From: WJMT01 sp964611275
Lineage (GTDB): Bacteria > Acidobacteriota > Aminicenantia > Aminicenantales > Aminicenantaceae
NCBI GenBank assembly: GCA_964611275.1
Contig: CAZSZS010000170.1
Span: 1-41,672, forward strand
Direction: 5' to 3'
DNA length: 41,672 nucleotides
The first letter of the stretch is position 1, and each line of letters starts with the position of its first letter. Both the position numbers and the translations under genes were made by a program. The notes under the pieces were generated by a model. It searched no databases, was not told where the DNA came from, and saw only the letters and a program-made list of their open reading frames with translations. Shown piece by piece: positions 24,184 through 33,311 of this stretch.

Positions 24184-24202
24184 GACTAAAACTGGAGGGA
24201 AG

Positions 24203-24892
24203 ATGAAGTTACTTTTAAAAGAAAATTTGGAGAATCTTGGGAAGAAGGGAGATATTGTCAATGTGGCTCCCGGATACGGGAGAAACTATTTAATACCGAA
24301 GAAGCTGGCCATTAAGGTGACCCCTTCAAACATGAAGATGATAGAGATTGAACAAAAGGCTCTGAGAAAGGGGCTTGAAAAAGAAATGGAGTCGTATAAT
24401 GAAGTCATAGAGCGGTTGAACAGCACAAACCTCGTTTTCATAAGAAAGACCAGTGAGAAAGATACGATATATGGGTCTGTGAGCGCCAATGACATTAAAG
24501 AATCCCTGGATAAACTGGACTTTGAAGTTGAGAGAAAAAGGATTTTGCTGGATGAGCCTATAAAGAAAACAGGGATATTTACCGTTCCGGTGAAAGTTTT
24601 TCAGGAACATCAAGCGGAAGTTAAGGTGGAAGTGAGAAAGGAAGAAGAAGAGGAACTCAAGAAAGAAGCCAAAAAAGAAACCGAAAAGGAACCTGAGAAG
24701 AGAGAAAAAAAAGGAGAAAAAAAAGAAGAAGAGGAAGTCGAAAAGAAAGCCAAGCCAAAAAAACCGCCCAAAAGAAAAGTGAAAAAAGAAGCTAAAAAGG
24801 AAGAAAAAAAGGATAAAGAAGGAAAAGAGAAAACTCCGGCAAAAAAAAAGGATAAGAAGCCAAAGAAAAAAGAAAAAAAGAAAAAAGAGTAA
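24203..24892 (+). CDS. rplI: 50S ribosomal protein L9 with Lys-rich tail
   Basis: Residues 1-148 are an ordinary two-domain L9. The N-terminal signature is LLKENLENLGKKGDIVNVAPGYGRNYLIPKKLA, then a long helix, then the C-terminal domain with TIYGSVSANDIKESL and GIFTVPVKVFQEHQAEVKVEV. After that about 80 residues are almost only Lys and Glu with a few Pro and Ala (KKAKPKKPPKRKVKKEAKK and similar). This is absent from typical 150-residue L9 and is net basic. TGGAGGG precedes the ATG. It lies between rpsR and dnaB, the common bacterial order. Confidence 0.96.
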   Translation: MKLLLKENLENLGKKGDIVNVAPGYGRNYLIPKKLAIKVTPSNMKMIEIEQKALRKGLEKEMESYNEVIERLNSTNLVFIRKTSEKDTIYGSVSANDIKESLDKLDFEVERKRILLDEPIKKTGIFTVPVKVFQEHQAEVKVEVRKEEEEELKKEAKKETEKEPEKREKKGEKKEEEEVEKKAKPKKPPKRKVKKEAKKEEKKDKEGKEKTPAKKKDKKPKKKEKKKKE

Positions 24893-24901
24893 AGAGAGAA
24901 T

Positions 24902-26257
24902 ATGAGCCTGGATTTTACGTTTTTAAAAAAAACTCCGCCTCACAGTCCAGAAACGGAAAAGACCGTCCTTGGGGGGATTCTCGTCAATAATAAAAGTTTG
25001 AATATTGTCCTTTCTATTATTTCTGTCGAGGACTACTACAAGGAGGCAAACCGGAAAATCCTGGAAGCGATCATGTCCTTGATTGACAAGGGGCGTCCGG
25101 CGGACCTGCTTACGCTTGCGGAAGAACTACAGAAATCCGGAGCTCTTGAAGAGGTAGGGGGAATTTCCTATCTCTCTTCTTTAATGGATGGAGTCCCCAA
25201 AAGCCTCAATATCGAATATCATGCCCGGATAATAAAAGAAAAAGCTCTTCTCCGAAGACTGATCACATCCTCCTCAGAGATCATATCAGCCAGTTATGAC
25301 CAGAAAGAAGACGCAGACCAGCTTTTAGAGCGAGCTCAATCAGCTATCATAGATGTCGCAGAGAAGAGAATAAAGCCCGGCTTTTTGCCCTTGAAATTAT
25401 TGACAGAAGAGGCTTTGATCACCATAGATTCTTTAAGGAACCGCCAGGAAGCGGTGACGGGTATTCCCAGTGGATTCAGAGATCTGGACAGCGTCACAGC
25501 GGGATTCCATAATTCTGAGTTCGTTGTCATAGCTGCCCGGCCTTCCATGGGGAAAACAGCGCTCTGCTTGAATATCTCCCAGCATGTCGGAACGAACACA
25601 GAATATTCAGCAGGGTTCTTCTCTCTGGAGATGTCAAAGGAACAGCTGGCCATGCGCATGCTGTGTTCCGAATCAAGAGTGGATCTGCAGAAAGTAAGGA
25701 CCGGATTCCTCAGTGAAAAGGAGTTCAAAGACCTGCAGAAGGGCGCGGAAAATATATCAAAGGCCGCCATCTATGTGGATGAGACCCCCGCACTCACTGT
25801 GATTGAAATGAAAGCAAAAGCGAGAAGGCTCAAAATGGAGCAAAATCTGGACATCCTTTTTGTGGATTACATGCAGCTCATGCGCGCGGGTGGTCGTTAT
25901 GAGAACAGGACTCAGGAAATATCTTTCATCTCTCGTTCATTAAAGGAGCTTGCCAAAGAGCTTCAGATCCCGGTCGTGGGCATTTCTCAGTTAAGCAGGG
26001 CTCCTGAGAAAGGGCGCGCCAAGCCCATCCCCCAGTTGTCGGACCTGAGGGAGTCAGGAGCTATTGAGCAGGATGCTGATGTGGTTATCTTCATTTACCG
26101 CCCTGAAATTTACAAACCTGATGATGAGACCATAAAAGGGATTGCAGATATCATCATAGCCAAGCAGAGAAACGGGCCGACCGGCAGGATTTCCCTTGCC
26201 TTTTTAAACAAGTTTGCCAGGTTCAGCAACCGAGAGTTTCACACTGTTGAAGAATAA
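24902..26257 (+). CDS. dnaB: Replicative DNA helicase DnaB
   Basis: DnaB is the hexameric 5'-3' helicase that unwinds DNA at the fork. The 451-residue protein has the N-terminal collar domain (PHSPETEKTVLGGIL, DLLTLAEELQKSG). The RecA-like motor has Walker A ARPSMGKTA (about 212-220), FFSLEMSKEQLAMRML, Walker B LDILFVDYMQLM, and ELQIPVVGISQLSRAPE with the arginine region LSDLRESGAIEQDADVV. No intein interrupts it. It starts 10 nt after rplI with an AGAGAG ribosome site and continues the rpsF-rpsR-rplI-dnaB order found in many bacteria. Confidence 0.98.
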   Translation: MSLDFTFLKKTPPHSPETEKTVLGGILVNNKSLNIVLSIISVEDYYKEANRKILEAIMSLIDKGRPADLLTLAEELQKSGALEEVGGISYLSSLMDGVPKSLNIEYHARIIKEKALLRRLITSSSEIISASYDQKEDADQLLERAQSAIIDVAEKRIKPGFLPLKLLTEEALITIDSLRNRQEAVTGIPSGFRDLDSVTAGFHNSEFVVIAARPSMGKTALCLNISQHVGTNTEYSAGFFSLEMSKEQLAMRMLCSESRVDLQKVRTGFLSEKEFKDLQKGAENISKAAIYVDETPALTVIEMKAKARRLKMEQNLDILFVDYMQLMRAGGRYENRTQEISFISRSLKELAKELQIPVVGISQLSRAPEKGRAKPIPQLSDLRESGAIEQDADVVIFIYRPEIYKPDDETIKGIADIIIAKQRNGPTGRISLAFLNKFARFSNREFHTVEE

Positions 26258-26290
26258 GACGCCGGATTATATAAGTTTCAGATTGAGAAA

Positions 26291-27649
26291 ATGAAAAAGA
26301 GCAAGTCAGTTTTCGTTTGTCAGAACTGCGGGTTCCAGTCTCCCAAATGGGCGGGAAAATGCTCGCGCTGCGGGGAGTGGAGCACCATGATCGAAGAGAT
26401 TGAAACCTCCGGTACTGAGGATTTGTCTTTTCCTCCTGCCAAACCCATGCTTTATAAAGATGTCAAGCAGGCACAGCAGCAGCGCCTTCAAATAAAAATA
26501 GGAGAGCTGAATCGGGTTTTAGGAGGAGGAGTCGTTATCGGTTCCCTGGTTTTGATCGGAGGGGAGCCGGGAATAGGCAAATCGACTCTGCTGCTTCAGG
26601 TTAGCCGTGATTTTGCAGAAGAAGGTAAAAAGGTTCTCTATGTCTCAAGTGAGGAATCGTTGGAGCAGACCAAGATGAGAGGAGAAAGACTGGGAATAGA
26701 GAAGGGGGAGCTTTATCTGCTGGCAGAGACAAACCTTGAAAAGATTATTTCTCATGCTTCAGACCTTAATCCTCAGATTTTTATATTGGATTCAGTACAA
26801 ACGGTCTTTTCTTCCAACCTCTCTTCAAGCACGGGTACGATAAGTCAGGTCCGGGAAGTCACGAACCAGGTGTTCAGGTTCGCCAAAAAAAACAACATAT
26901 GCTCCTTTTTAGTCGGGCATATAACCAAAGAAGGCTCTTTGGCGGGCCCGAAGTCCCTGGAGCATATGGTTGATGTCGTACTTTATTTTGAAGGGGAAAG
27001 AGACCACAGCCACAGAATGTTAAGGGCCTTTAAGAACAGATTCGGCCCTGTTTCGGAAATAGCTGTGTTTAACATGGAGTCAACCGGATTAAGAGCCATT
27101 TCGAATCCTTCGGCTTTCTTTTTGAAAGAACGGCCGGAAGGCGAGGCAGGCAGCGTGGCTGTGTGCACCATAAAAGGGTCACGTCCGCTTTTAGCTGAGA
27201 TCCAGGCCCTTGTCTCCTCTACTTTGTTTGTGGGAAATCCCAGGCGGATGACAATAGGGCTCGACCATTATAGAACCGCAATGCTTTTAGCTGTCATAGA
27301 GAAAAAATTGGGATTTGGCTTTGGGGGGCAGGATGTTCATATGAATGTGGCAGGGGGATTATTTATAAGAGAGCCTGCTGCGGATCTCGGCATTTTAGCG
27401 GCACTGATATCCTGCATTAAGAACAAGCCTGTTCCTTTGGATCTGACTCTTCTGGGAGAGATCGGATTGAGTGGGGAGGTCAGGTCAGTCAGCCAGACAT
27501 TAGCCAGGATAAAAGAAGCGGCTTCCCTGGGATTCAAATCCGTGGTCCTCCCAAAAGGAAACCTGGCTGAACTCAATAAAAAGAGCCTTAGTAATATAGA
27601 TCTCATAGGGGTCAGAAATATAAAAGAAACAGTAGATGTGCTTTTTTAA
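26291..27649 (+). CDS. radA: DNA repair protein RadA (Sms)
   Basis: RadA helps process recombination intermediates. The 452-residue protein has the N-terminal zinc finger (Cys10, Cys13, Cys24, Cys27; VCQNCGFQSPKWAGKCSRC). The RecA-like ATPase has Walker A GGEPGIGKST (about 90-99) and the RadA-specific KNRFGPVSEIAVF motif. A C-terminal Lon-protease-like domain follows (DVHMNVAGGLFIREPAADLGILAALIS, LGEIGLSGEVRSV). Length is normal. It follows dnaB by 33 nt. In Bacillus radA is followed by disA and yacL; here the yacL-like gene follows directly. Confidence 0.97.
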   Translation: MKKSKSVFVCQNCGFQSPKWAGKCSRCGEWSTMIEEIETSGTEDLSFPPAKPMLYKDVKQAQQQRLQIKIGELNRVLGGGVVIGSLVLIGGEPGIGKSTLLLQVSRDFAEEGKKVLYVSSEESLEQTKMRGERLGIEKGELYLLAETNLEKIISHASDLNPQIFILDSVQTVFSSNLSSSTGTISQVREVTNQVFRFAKKNNICSFLVGHITKEGSLAGPKSLEHMVDVVLYFEGERDHSHRMLRAFKNRFGPVSEIAVFNMESTGLRAISNPSAFFLKERPEGEAGSVAVCTIKGSRPLLAEIQALVSSTLFVGNPRRMTIGLDHYRTAMLLAVIEKKLGFGFGGQDVHMNVAGGLFIREPAADLGILAALISCIKNKPVPLDLTLLGEIGLSGEVRSVSQTLARIKEAASLGFKSVVLPKGNLAELNKKSLSNIDLIGVRNIKETVDVLF

Positions 27650-27725
27650 GAAAAAATATATATAATATGTAGTAACAAATGAATATTTTTTATAATACAA
27701 TATTAACTTAATAAATGATTTAGCT

Positions 27726-28709
27726 ATGAGCATTTTTATTTTTAGAACACTTGTTATCGCAATCATAACTTCGGTTGCTTTCTTTGTGCCGCCTTTCGGG
27801 CTGCCCAATTATTATGGAGCGGCAGCCGGTTTTTTAGTGAGCCTGTTGGTTGTGTTGTTCGAATTCAAAATAAGAAAAAGTCATTTTAGAACCATCTGGG
27901 GAGTCACCGCCGGATTTTTATGCGGCATTTTTATCGGATGGCTGCTTGGAGCTGTTTACCAAACGATTTTACAGGACCAGACCGCAGCCTTTTTTAAAGT
28001 GTTCTTTTTGATCATATTCCCCTATCTGGGATTTTTAATCGGAATGAGAAAGCCCGAGTGGTTCAGCCCTATCCATCTTTTTTCCCTTTTTAAAGAGAAA
28101 AGCACGGGAAAAGAGAACAAAATTCTGGATACAAGCGTCATCATCGACGGCCGGATATCAGATATTGCTGATGCCTATTTCATTGAAGGGAACTTAATCG
28201 TCCCTCAATTCGTTCTCAAAGAACTGCAGCTGGTGGCTGATTCGTCAGATGGAGTCAAAAGGCAAAGAGGGAGAAGAGGCCTTGATGTGTTAGACAGACT
28301 CCAGAAATCTTCTCACATCAATGTCGCGATTTCAGAGGATGATTTTCCTGAGATAAAAGAGGTCGATTCCAAGCTCATTGAGCTGGCCAAACAGATGGAT
28401 GCCAAGATCATCACAAATGATTTCAATTTGAATAAGATAGCCCAGCTGCAGGGAATCAAGGTGCTTAATATAAATGAGCTCGCCAATTCCTTAAAGCCGG
28501 TTGTTCTCCCGGGGGAGAAGATCAGAGCTTTTATTTTAAAAGAGGGGAAAGAAAAAGACCAGGGGGTCGCTTACCTGGATGATGGCACCATGGTGGTTGT
28601 GGACAATTCCAGAAAAATGGTTGGGCATACCATTGATGTGACAGTGACTTCTGTTCTGCAGACAACAGTAGGCAAGATGATATTCGGCAGATACGAAAAC
28701 GATTCTTAG
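27726..28709 (+). CDS. YacL-family membrane PIN/TRAM protein
   Basis: 327 residues. The first 107 contain about four membrane helices. A PIN nuclease-like domain follows (KILDTSVIIDGRISDIADAYF with Asp135 and Asp141, then IITNDFNLNKIAQLQGIKVLNINELAN). A C-terminal TRAM domain (about 260-327; GVAYLDDGTMVVVDNSRKMVGHTIDVTVTS) is predicted to bind RNA. This is the YacL/PilT-N-terminus type found next to radA/disA and ispD in Firmicutes. A membrane-bound RNase is the likely role, but activity is not established. The ribosome site is weak; an AT-rich 76-nt gap precedes it. Confidence 0.93.
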   Translation: MSIFIFRTLVIAIITSVAFFVPPFGLPNYYGAAAGFLVSLLVVLFEFKIRKSHFRTIWGVTAGFLCGIFIGWLLGAVYQTILQDQTAAFFKVFFLIIFPYLGFLIGMRKPEWFSPIHLFSLFKEKSTGKENKILDTSVIIDGRISDIADAYFIEGNLIVPQFVLKELQLVADSSDGVKRQRGRRGLDVLDRLQKSSHINVAISEDDFPEIKEVDSKLIELAKQMDAKIITNDFNLNKIAQLQGIKVLNINELANSLKPVVLPGEKIRAFILKEGKEKDQGVAYLDDGTMVVVDNSRKMVGHTIDVTVTSVLQTTVGKMIFGRYENDS

Positions 28710-28720
28710 GGGAATGGAAC

Positions 28721-30613
28721 GTGGCCCAGCAACACAGAAGAAAGTATGAATTCCAGTCGGAAATAAAGCAGCTTTTAAACATCCTTGTCTACTCTCTCTA
28801 TAAAAACAAGGAAGTTTTTGTTAGGGAACTGATTTCCAATGCTGTTGATGCTCTGAACAAGATTCAGTTTGAGCTTATGACAAGTTCAAAAGCAGAGGAT
28901 AAAGAGGAGGAGCTGTGTATCCGTATTTCTTTTGACAGAAGCCAGAAAAAACTCATTATTGAGGATACGGGAATAGGCATGACCAGAAAAGACCTGATGG
29001 AAAATATTGGCACCATAGCCCATTCGGGAACTATTGATTTCCTCAAAAAGCTGTCAAAGACAAAAGAGAAAGAAAAGGTGGATCTCATAGGGAAGTTCGG
29101 GGTGGGATTCTACTCGACATTTATGGCAGCTGAACAGGTCCATATTCATACGAAGTATTTTACAAAGGCAAGCCGTGCTTATCTATGGAAATCTACGGGG
29201 GATACCAACTATACCATTGAGCCCACCGTGAAAAAGAAGCGCGGGACGCGAGTAGAGGTCTTTTTAAAGGATGACCAGAAAGAATTTCTCGAAAAGAACA
29301 GGATAGAAACGATATTATTGAAATACTCAAGATTCGTTCCGTTCCCGATTTATATTGAAAACGAGAAATTCCAGGTGGCTGAAGCGATCTGGACACAACC
29401 CCGGTCGTCTCTTAAGAAAAAAGACTATATTGAATTCTATAAATTTTTCAGTAACGTACAGGAAGAACCCGAAACATATGTGCACCTCTCATCCGACGCA
29501 CCGGTTCAGTTTAGTGCGATTTTGTTTGTTCCAAAGTCTTCCATGGAGAACATGGGATTCTTTCGATCCCCTCCAGGGGTTGATTTGTATTCCAGAAAGG
29601 TCTTGATTCAAAAAAACAGCAGGGATATTATGCCCGAATATCTGCATTTTGTGAAAGGTGTCATCGATTCAGAGGAAATCCCTTTGAATATATCCAGAGA
29701 AACGGTTCAGAATGATATTAAAATAAACAAGATAAAAAGACACATCATAAAAAAACTGATTTCAAAGTTAGCACAAATTAAAAAGGATGACAGAGAGCAA
29801 TACCTGCGGATTTGGGATCATTTCAACAAACACATCAAAGAAGGCGTTGTCAGTGATTTTGAGAACAAAGATAAATTATCACAGCTTTTGATCTTCCACT
29901 CATCAAAGAACAAGGAGGAATATACGGACCTGGACTCCTATGCTGAGCGGATGTCTGAAGAACAGGAAGAGATTTACTATGCAAGCGGGCCGGATAGGAA
30001 AGCCATTGAAAAAAACCCGGCATTAGAGGCTTTTAGGAAAAAAGACATTGAAGTCCTTTATCTTGATGACCCTCTGGACGAGTTTGTGCTTGAACATCTC
30101 GGGGAGTATAAAGAAAAAGCTTTTAAAATAGTGGAGAGTGCAGAGATTGAGGTGAAAGAAGAGGACGAGAAGAAGAAAAGCAAAACCTATATGGAAGAGC
30201 TAAAAAAACTCGTCGCGTATTTGAAAGATCTGTATGGAGAAAAAGTCATGGATGTCCGGATATCGAGAAGGCTTGTGGACAGCCCGTGCATGCTTGTCCA
30301 TCCGTCTGACGGCCCTTCTGTACAGATGGAAAGAATCATGAAGATGGCCAATAAGGAATACCAGTTTTCAAAAAAAGTCTTTGAGATCAATCCTGATAAC
30401 AAATTGATCAAAGAAATGGTCAGCATCCATAAAAAGAATCCAAAGTCAAAAAGCCTGACCCAACTGGCTTTTCAAATGCTGGATAATATGATGCTCAGAG
30501 AAGGAATGATCGAGGACATTGATTCAGTCGTTTCCAGGATTCAGGATATCATGTTTCAAGCCGCACAGAGAATCCGGACCTCTTCAGTGGAAAAAAAAGA
30601 AAATAAAAAGTAA
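28721..30613 (+). CDS. htpG: Chaperone HtpG (Hsp90)
   Basis: 630 residues. The GTG start is used (AGGGG upstream). The N-terminal GHKL ATPase has FQSEIKQLLNILVYSLYKNKEVFVRELISNAVDAL, IEDTGIGMTRKDLMENIGTIAHSGT and GKFGVGFYSTFMAA. The middle domain has RKVLIQKNSRDIMPEYLHFVKGVIDSEEIPLNISRE with the catalytic Arg. The C-terminal dimerisation domain ends with REGMIEDIDSVVSRIQDIMFQA. A Lys/Glu-rich segment lies near residue 470. It sits between the yacL-like gene and ispD, a position where it is absent in Bacillus, so it looks inserted into the conserved gene order. Confidence 0.97.
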   Translation: MAQQHRRKYEFQSEIKQLLNILVYSLYKNKEVFVRELISNAVDALNKIQFELMTSSKAEDKEEELCIRISFDRSQKKLIIEDTGIGMTRKDLMENIGTIAHSGTIDFLKKLSKTKEKEKVDLIGKFGVGFYSTFMAAEQVHIHTKYFTKASRAYLWKSTGDTNYTIEPTVKKKRGTRVEVFLKDDQKEFLEKNRIETILLKYSRFVPFPIYIENEKFQVAEAIWTQPRSSLKKKDYIEFYKFFSNVQEEPETYVHLSSDAPVQFSAILFVPKSSMENMGFFRSPPGVDLYSRKVLIQKNSRDIMPEYLHFVKGVIDSEEIPLNISRETVQNDIKINKIKRHIIKKLISKLAQIKKDDREQYLRIWDHFNKHIKEGVVSDFENKDKLSQLLIFHSSKNKEEYTDLDSYAERMSEEQEEIYYASGPDRKAIEKNPALEAFRKKDIEVLYLDDPLDEFVLEHLGEYKEKAFKIVESAEIEVKEEDEKKKSKTYMEELKKLVAYLKDLYGEKVMDVRISRRLVDSPCMLVHPSDGPSVQMERIMKMANKEYQFSKKVFEINPDNKLIKEMVSIHKKNPKSKSLTQLAFQMLDNMMLREGMIEDIDSVVSRIQDIMFQAAQRIRTSSVEKKENKK

Positions 30614-31279
30614 ATGGGAAAAACCTATGTCATTGTTGTTGCAGCAGGCAGAAGTCTGCGTTTTGGTGCAGACAAACAGAGTGCTCTCATAAAGGGCAAA
30701 GCTGTGTTGGACAGAGTTCTTGAGAGCCTGCAGCAGCACAGGGAAGTGGATGAGATCATACTGGTCCTTAATAAGGATAGGTCCGAACACGGACAGTACG
30801 GCCGTTATCCCAAGGTGAAAAAAGTCGTTCAGGGAGGAATGCGAAGGCAGGATTCCGTGACAGCTGGTTTTAAAGAGGTCGGGGAGGATCCGGAGAACGT
30901 GGTCCTTATTCATGACGGAGCAAGGCCTCTCGTCAAAGGGGATCTGGTTTCCCGGGTCATCAAAGCTGCACGGCGTAGCGGCGCAGCGGTTCCAGCCCTT
31001 CCCATGCAGGACACGGTTAAAACGGTCAAAGAAAATGCCGTCGAGAAAACACTTGAGAGAAATCGGCTTTACAGGTGCCAGACTCCCCAGGGTTTTCGCT
31101 ATTCTGTCCTAAAGCCGGCCCTGGAGAAAGCAGTAAAGGACGGTTATTACGGCACAGATGAGGCCTCTCTTGTGGAGAGGACAGGCGGAAGGGTGACGGT
31201 TGTTCCGGGTGATCACACCAATATAAAAATCACTTTTCCGAAGGATATTCACATAGCGGAGGTTTTTATTGAAGATTAA
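30614..31279 (+). CDS. ispD: 2-C-methyl-D-erythritol 4-phosphate cytidylyltransferase IspD
   Basis: IspD makes CDP-ME from MEP and CTP. The 221-residue enzyme shows IVVAAGRSLRFGADKQSALIKGKAVLDRVL. The glycine-rich loop is a variant, with AAGRSLR where AAGxGxR is usual. Further motifs are VQGGMRRQDSVTAGF, VLIHDGARPLV, QTPQGFRYSVL and TDEASLVERTGGRVTVVPGDHTNIKITFPKD, which carries the IspD signature. The ATG is directly adjacent to the htpG stop with no clear ribosome site, implying translational coupling. It overlaps ispF by 11 nt. Confidence 0.96.
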   Translation: MGKTYVIVVAAGRSLRFGADKQSALIKGKAVLDRVLESLQQHREVDEIILVLNKDRSEHGQYGRYPKVKKVVQGGMRRQDSVTAGFKEVGEDPENVVLIHDGARPLVKGDLVSRVIKAARRSGAAVPALPMQDTVKTVKENAVEKTLERNRLYRCQTPQGFRYSVLKPALEKAVKDGYYGTDEASLVERTGGRVTVVPGDHTNIKITFPKDIHIAEVFIED

Positions 31280-31748
31280 AGTCGGGATCGGGTATGATAT
31301 CCATAGGCTTGTTGAAGGGGAAAAGCTGTATCTGGGCGGAATCAAGATCCCGTTTCCAAAAGGGCTTCTGGGTCATTCTGACGGAGACTGTTTGATCCAC
31401 GCCATAGTTGACGCTGTTTTGGGAGCGGCAGGAAAAGGAGATATAGGGACGTTTTTCCCTGACACGGATCCGGAGCATAAAAACATCTCCAGCAGGAAAA
31501 TATTAAAGGGCGTCATAGGGATGATGAAAACTCAGGGTTGGGAGATAGCAAATATAGACTCGATCATCATTGCAGAGGCACCGAAGATGGGGCCCTACAT
31601 ACCTGAGATGAAAAAGGCTCTTTGCCCGATTCTGGAGTTGAGCGAAGAAGACCTCGGGATAAAGGCCAAGACCAATGAGGGGATAGGAGAATTGGGCAGA
31701 GGGAATGCCATTGCAGCTTGGGCCGCTGCTTTTTTAAAAAAGCCCTGA
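31269..31748 (+). CDS. ispF: 2-C-methyl-D-erythritol 2,4-cyclodiphosphate synthase IspF
   Basis: IspF cyclises CDP-ME-2-phosphate to MEcPP. The 159-residue enzyme starts at TTG (31269), with CGGAGG 6 nt upstream inside ispD. Motifs are GYDIHRLVEGEKLYLGG (zinc ligands Asp and His), LLGHSDGDCLIHAIVDAVLGAAGKGDIGTFFPDTDP, and KTNEGIGELGRGNAIAAWAAAFL. The trimer-forming length is normal. It overlaps ispD by 11 nt, and gltX follows after 66 nt. With ispE at 20 kb, three consecutive-step MEP enzymes are encoded in the window. Confidence 0.97.
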   Translation: MKIKVGIGYDIHRLVEGEKLYLGGIKIPFPKGLLGHSDGDCLIHAIVDAVLGAAGKGDIGTFFPDTDPEHKNISSRKILKGVIGMMKTQGWEIANIDSIIIAEAPKMGPYIPEMKKALCPILELSEEDLGIKAKTNEGIGELGRGNAIAAWAAAFLKKP

Positions 31749-31814
31749 ATCACACAGCCAGGAAATCCGTATGATAAGCATGGCAAAGGAACCTGATTTA
31801 TTAGAGGAGGCTTC

Positions 31815-33311
31815 ATGAGGAAAGTGAGAGTCCGTTTTGCGCCCAGCCCCACAGGATACCTCCATGTCGGCAATGCGAGGACAGCTCTTTTTAACTGGCT
31901 TTTTGCCCGTCAGAATAAAGGAGTTTACATATTAAGAGTTGAGGACACGGATATTGAAAGGTCAGAGCGGGCATACGAAGACAGATTGGTTAAAGACCTC
32001 CGGTGGTTAGGTCTTGATTGGGATGAAGGCCCGGATAAAGGAGGAGATTTCGGCCCGTACAGACAGTCGTTGAGGATGGATCCGTACAATGAGCACGCAG
32101 CAGCTCTTATCGACCAGGGCAAAGCCTACTATTGTTTTTGCAGCCCCGAGGAGCTGAAAAAGGAAAGAGAGAAGGCCCTTGCCCGGGGAAAGACTCCGGT
32201 CTACAGCGGCCGGTGCCGTGATCTTCCCGTCAGGAAGTCCGAACAAAGAGTGAAGGCCGGGGAAGAAGCTGTTGTGAGACTGCTCACTCCGGATAAAGGG
32301 ACCTTGAATTTTCAGGATATGGTTCGGGGTTCTTTATCCTTTCAATTAAGTCTCATCGGTGATCCCGTACTTATCCGCTCCAATGGGATCCCTTCCTATA
32401 ACTATGCGGTAGTGATAGATGATGCTCTGATGAAGATAAGCCATGTCATTAGGGGGGAAGACCATCTTATCAACACAGTAAAGCAGCTTCTGCTGTATAA
32501 AGCCCTCGGATTCGCTCCCCCGCAGTTCGCTCATCTTTCGATGGTCATGGGAAAAGATAACACCCGTCTCAGCAAGCGTCATGGAGCGACATCCGTCTAC
32601 CAATTCAGCCAGCAGGGCATTCTTTCCTCAGCCCTTTTTAACTATCTGGCTCTTTTGGGATGGTCCCCGCCTGACGGAAGGGAGGTCCTGTCAAAAAAGG
32701 AACTCGTTGAAGGATTCAATCTCACAAAGGCGAGCCGGTCAGCCGCGATCTTTGACTATGACAAGCTCTATTGGATCAACCGGCAGCATATTAAAAAGCT
32801 TACGGATAAAGAAAAAGCGGAAAAGATCTTTGTGGAGCTCAAAAAGGTTGGCTATTTACCGGACAGCCTGAACCACAAACAATGGCAGTGGCTGGAGAAG
32901 GCTGCGGCACCTCTGAGCAAAGGGATCAAGACATTTTCTGATATCAAGGAAAAGTTCTCGGTCTTTTTTACCTTCTCTCCGGAAACCATGACAGATGAAG
33001 CCCGTAATGTGATAGAGACAGAATGCGGCAGGAAAGTCGTCACTGCTCTTGATGGGAAGCTGAACAGGGAAAAAAGGATAGATTTTGATAGACTTTCCGT
33101 GATAAGCCGTGACATAAAAAAAGACACCGGATGTAAAGGAAAGGACCTGTTCCACCCTCTCAGAGTGGCCCTGACAGCGCAGATTTCAGGCCTGGATCTG
33201 GATACATTTATTCCTTTGGTGGAGGAAGGTTCCCAATTGGATTTTCCGGTTCCCATAAAGGGGTGTGCTCAAAGAGCGGCAGAAATATCCCGCTTCATTC
33301 GTGGCACTTAA
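31815..33311 (+). CDS. gltX: Glutamyl-tRNA synthetase
   Basis: GltX charges tRNA-Glu, and in many bacteria also tRNA-Gln. The 498-residue class I enzyme has the HIGH-like APSPTGYLHVGNARTALFNWLFA, EDTDIERS, and a CFC...GRC zinc-type region (YYCFCSPEELKKE, YSGRCRDL). Further motifs are NYAVVIDDALMKISHVIRGEDHL and the KMSKS-equivalent NTRLSKRHGATS. AGAGGAGGC gives a strong ribosome site. It follows ispF and its 3' end overlaps convergent gltS by 17 bp. No GatCAB or GlnRS gene is in the window, so its discrimination for tRNA-Gln cannot be judged. Confidence 0.97.
   Translation: MRKVRVRFAPSPTGYLHVGNARTALFNWLFARQNKGVYILRVEDTDIERSERAYEDRLVKDLRWLGLDWDEGPDKGGDFGPYRQSLRMDPYNEHAAALIDQGKAYYCFCSPEELKKEREKALARGKTPVYSGRCRDLPVRKSEQRVKAGEEAVVRLLTPDKGTLNFQDMVRGSLSFQLSLIGDPVLIRSNGIPSYNYAVVIDDALMKISHVIRGEDHLINTVKQLLLYKALGFAPPQFAHLSMVMGKDNTRLSKRHGATSVYQFSQQGILSSALFNYLALLGWSPPDGREVLSKKELVEGFNLTKASRSAAIFDYDKLYWINRQHIKKLTDKEKAEKIFVELKKVGYLPDSLNHKQWQWLEKAAAPLSKGIKTFSDIKEKFSVFFTFSPETMTDEARNVIETECGRKVVTALDGKLNREKRIDFDRLSVISRDIKKDTGCKGKDLFHPLRVALTAQISGLDLDTFIPLVEEGSQLDFPVPIKGCAQRAAEISRFIRGT

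Noticed and set aside
24902..26257. Intein in dnaB
   Set aside because: The helicase motifs are continuous and the length is normal, so no intein is present.
28721..30613. htpG as a horizontally acquired island
   Set aside because: Its codon style resembles its neighbours and no mobile-element scars flank it. Only its position is unusual.
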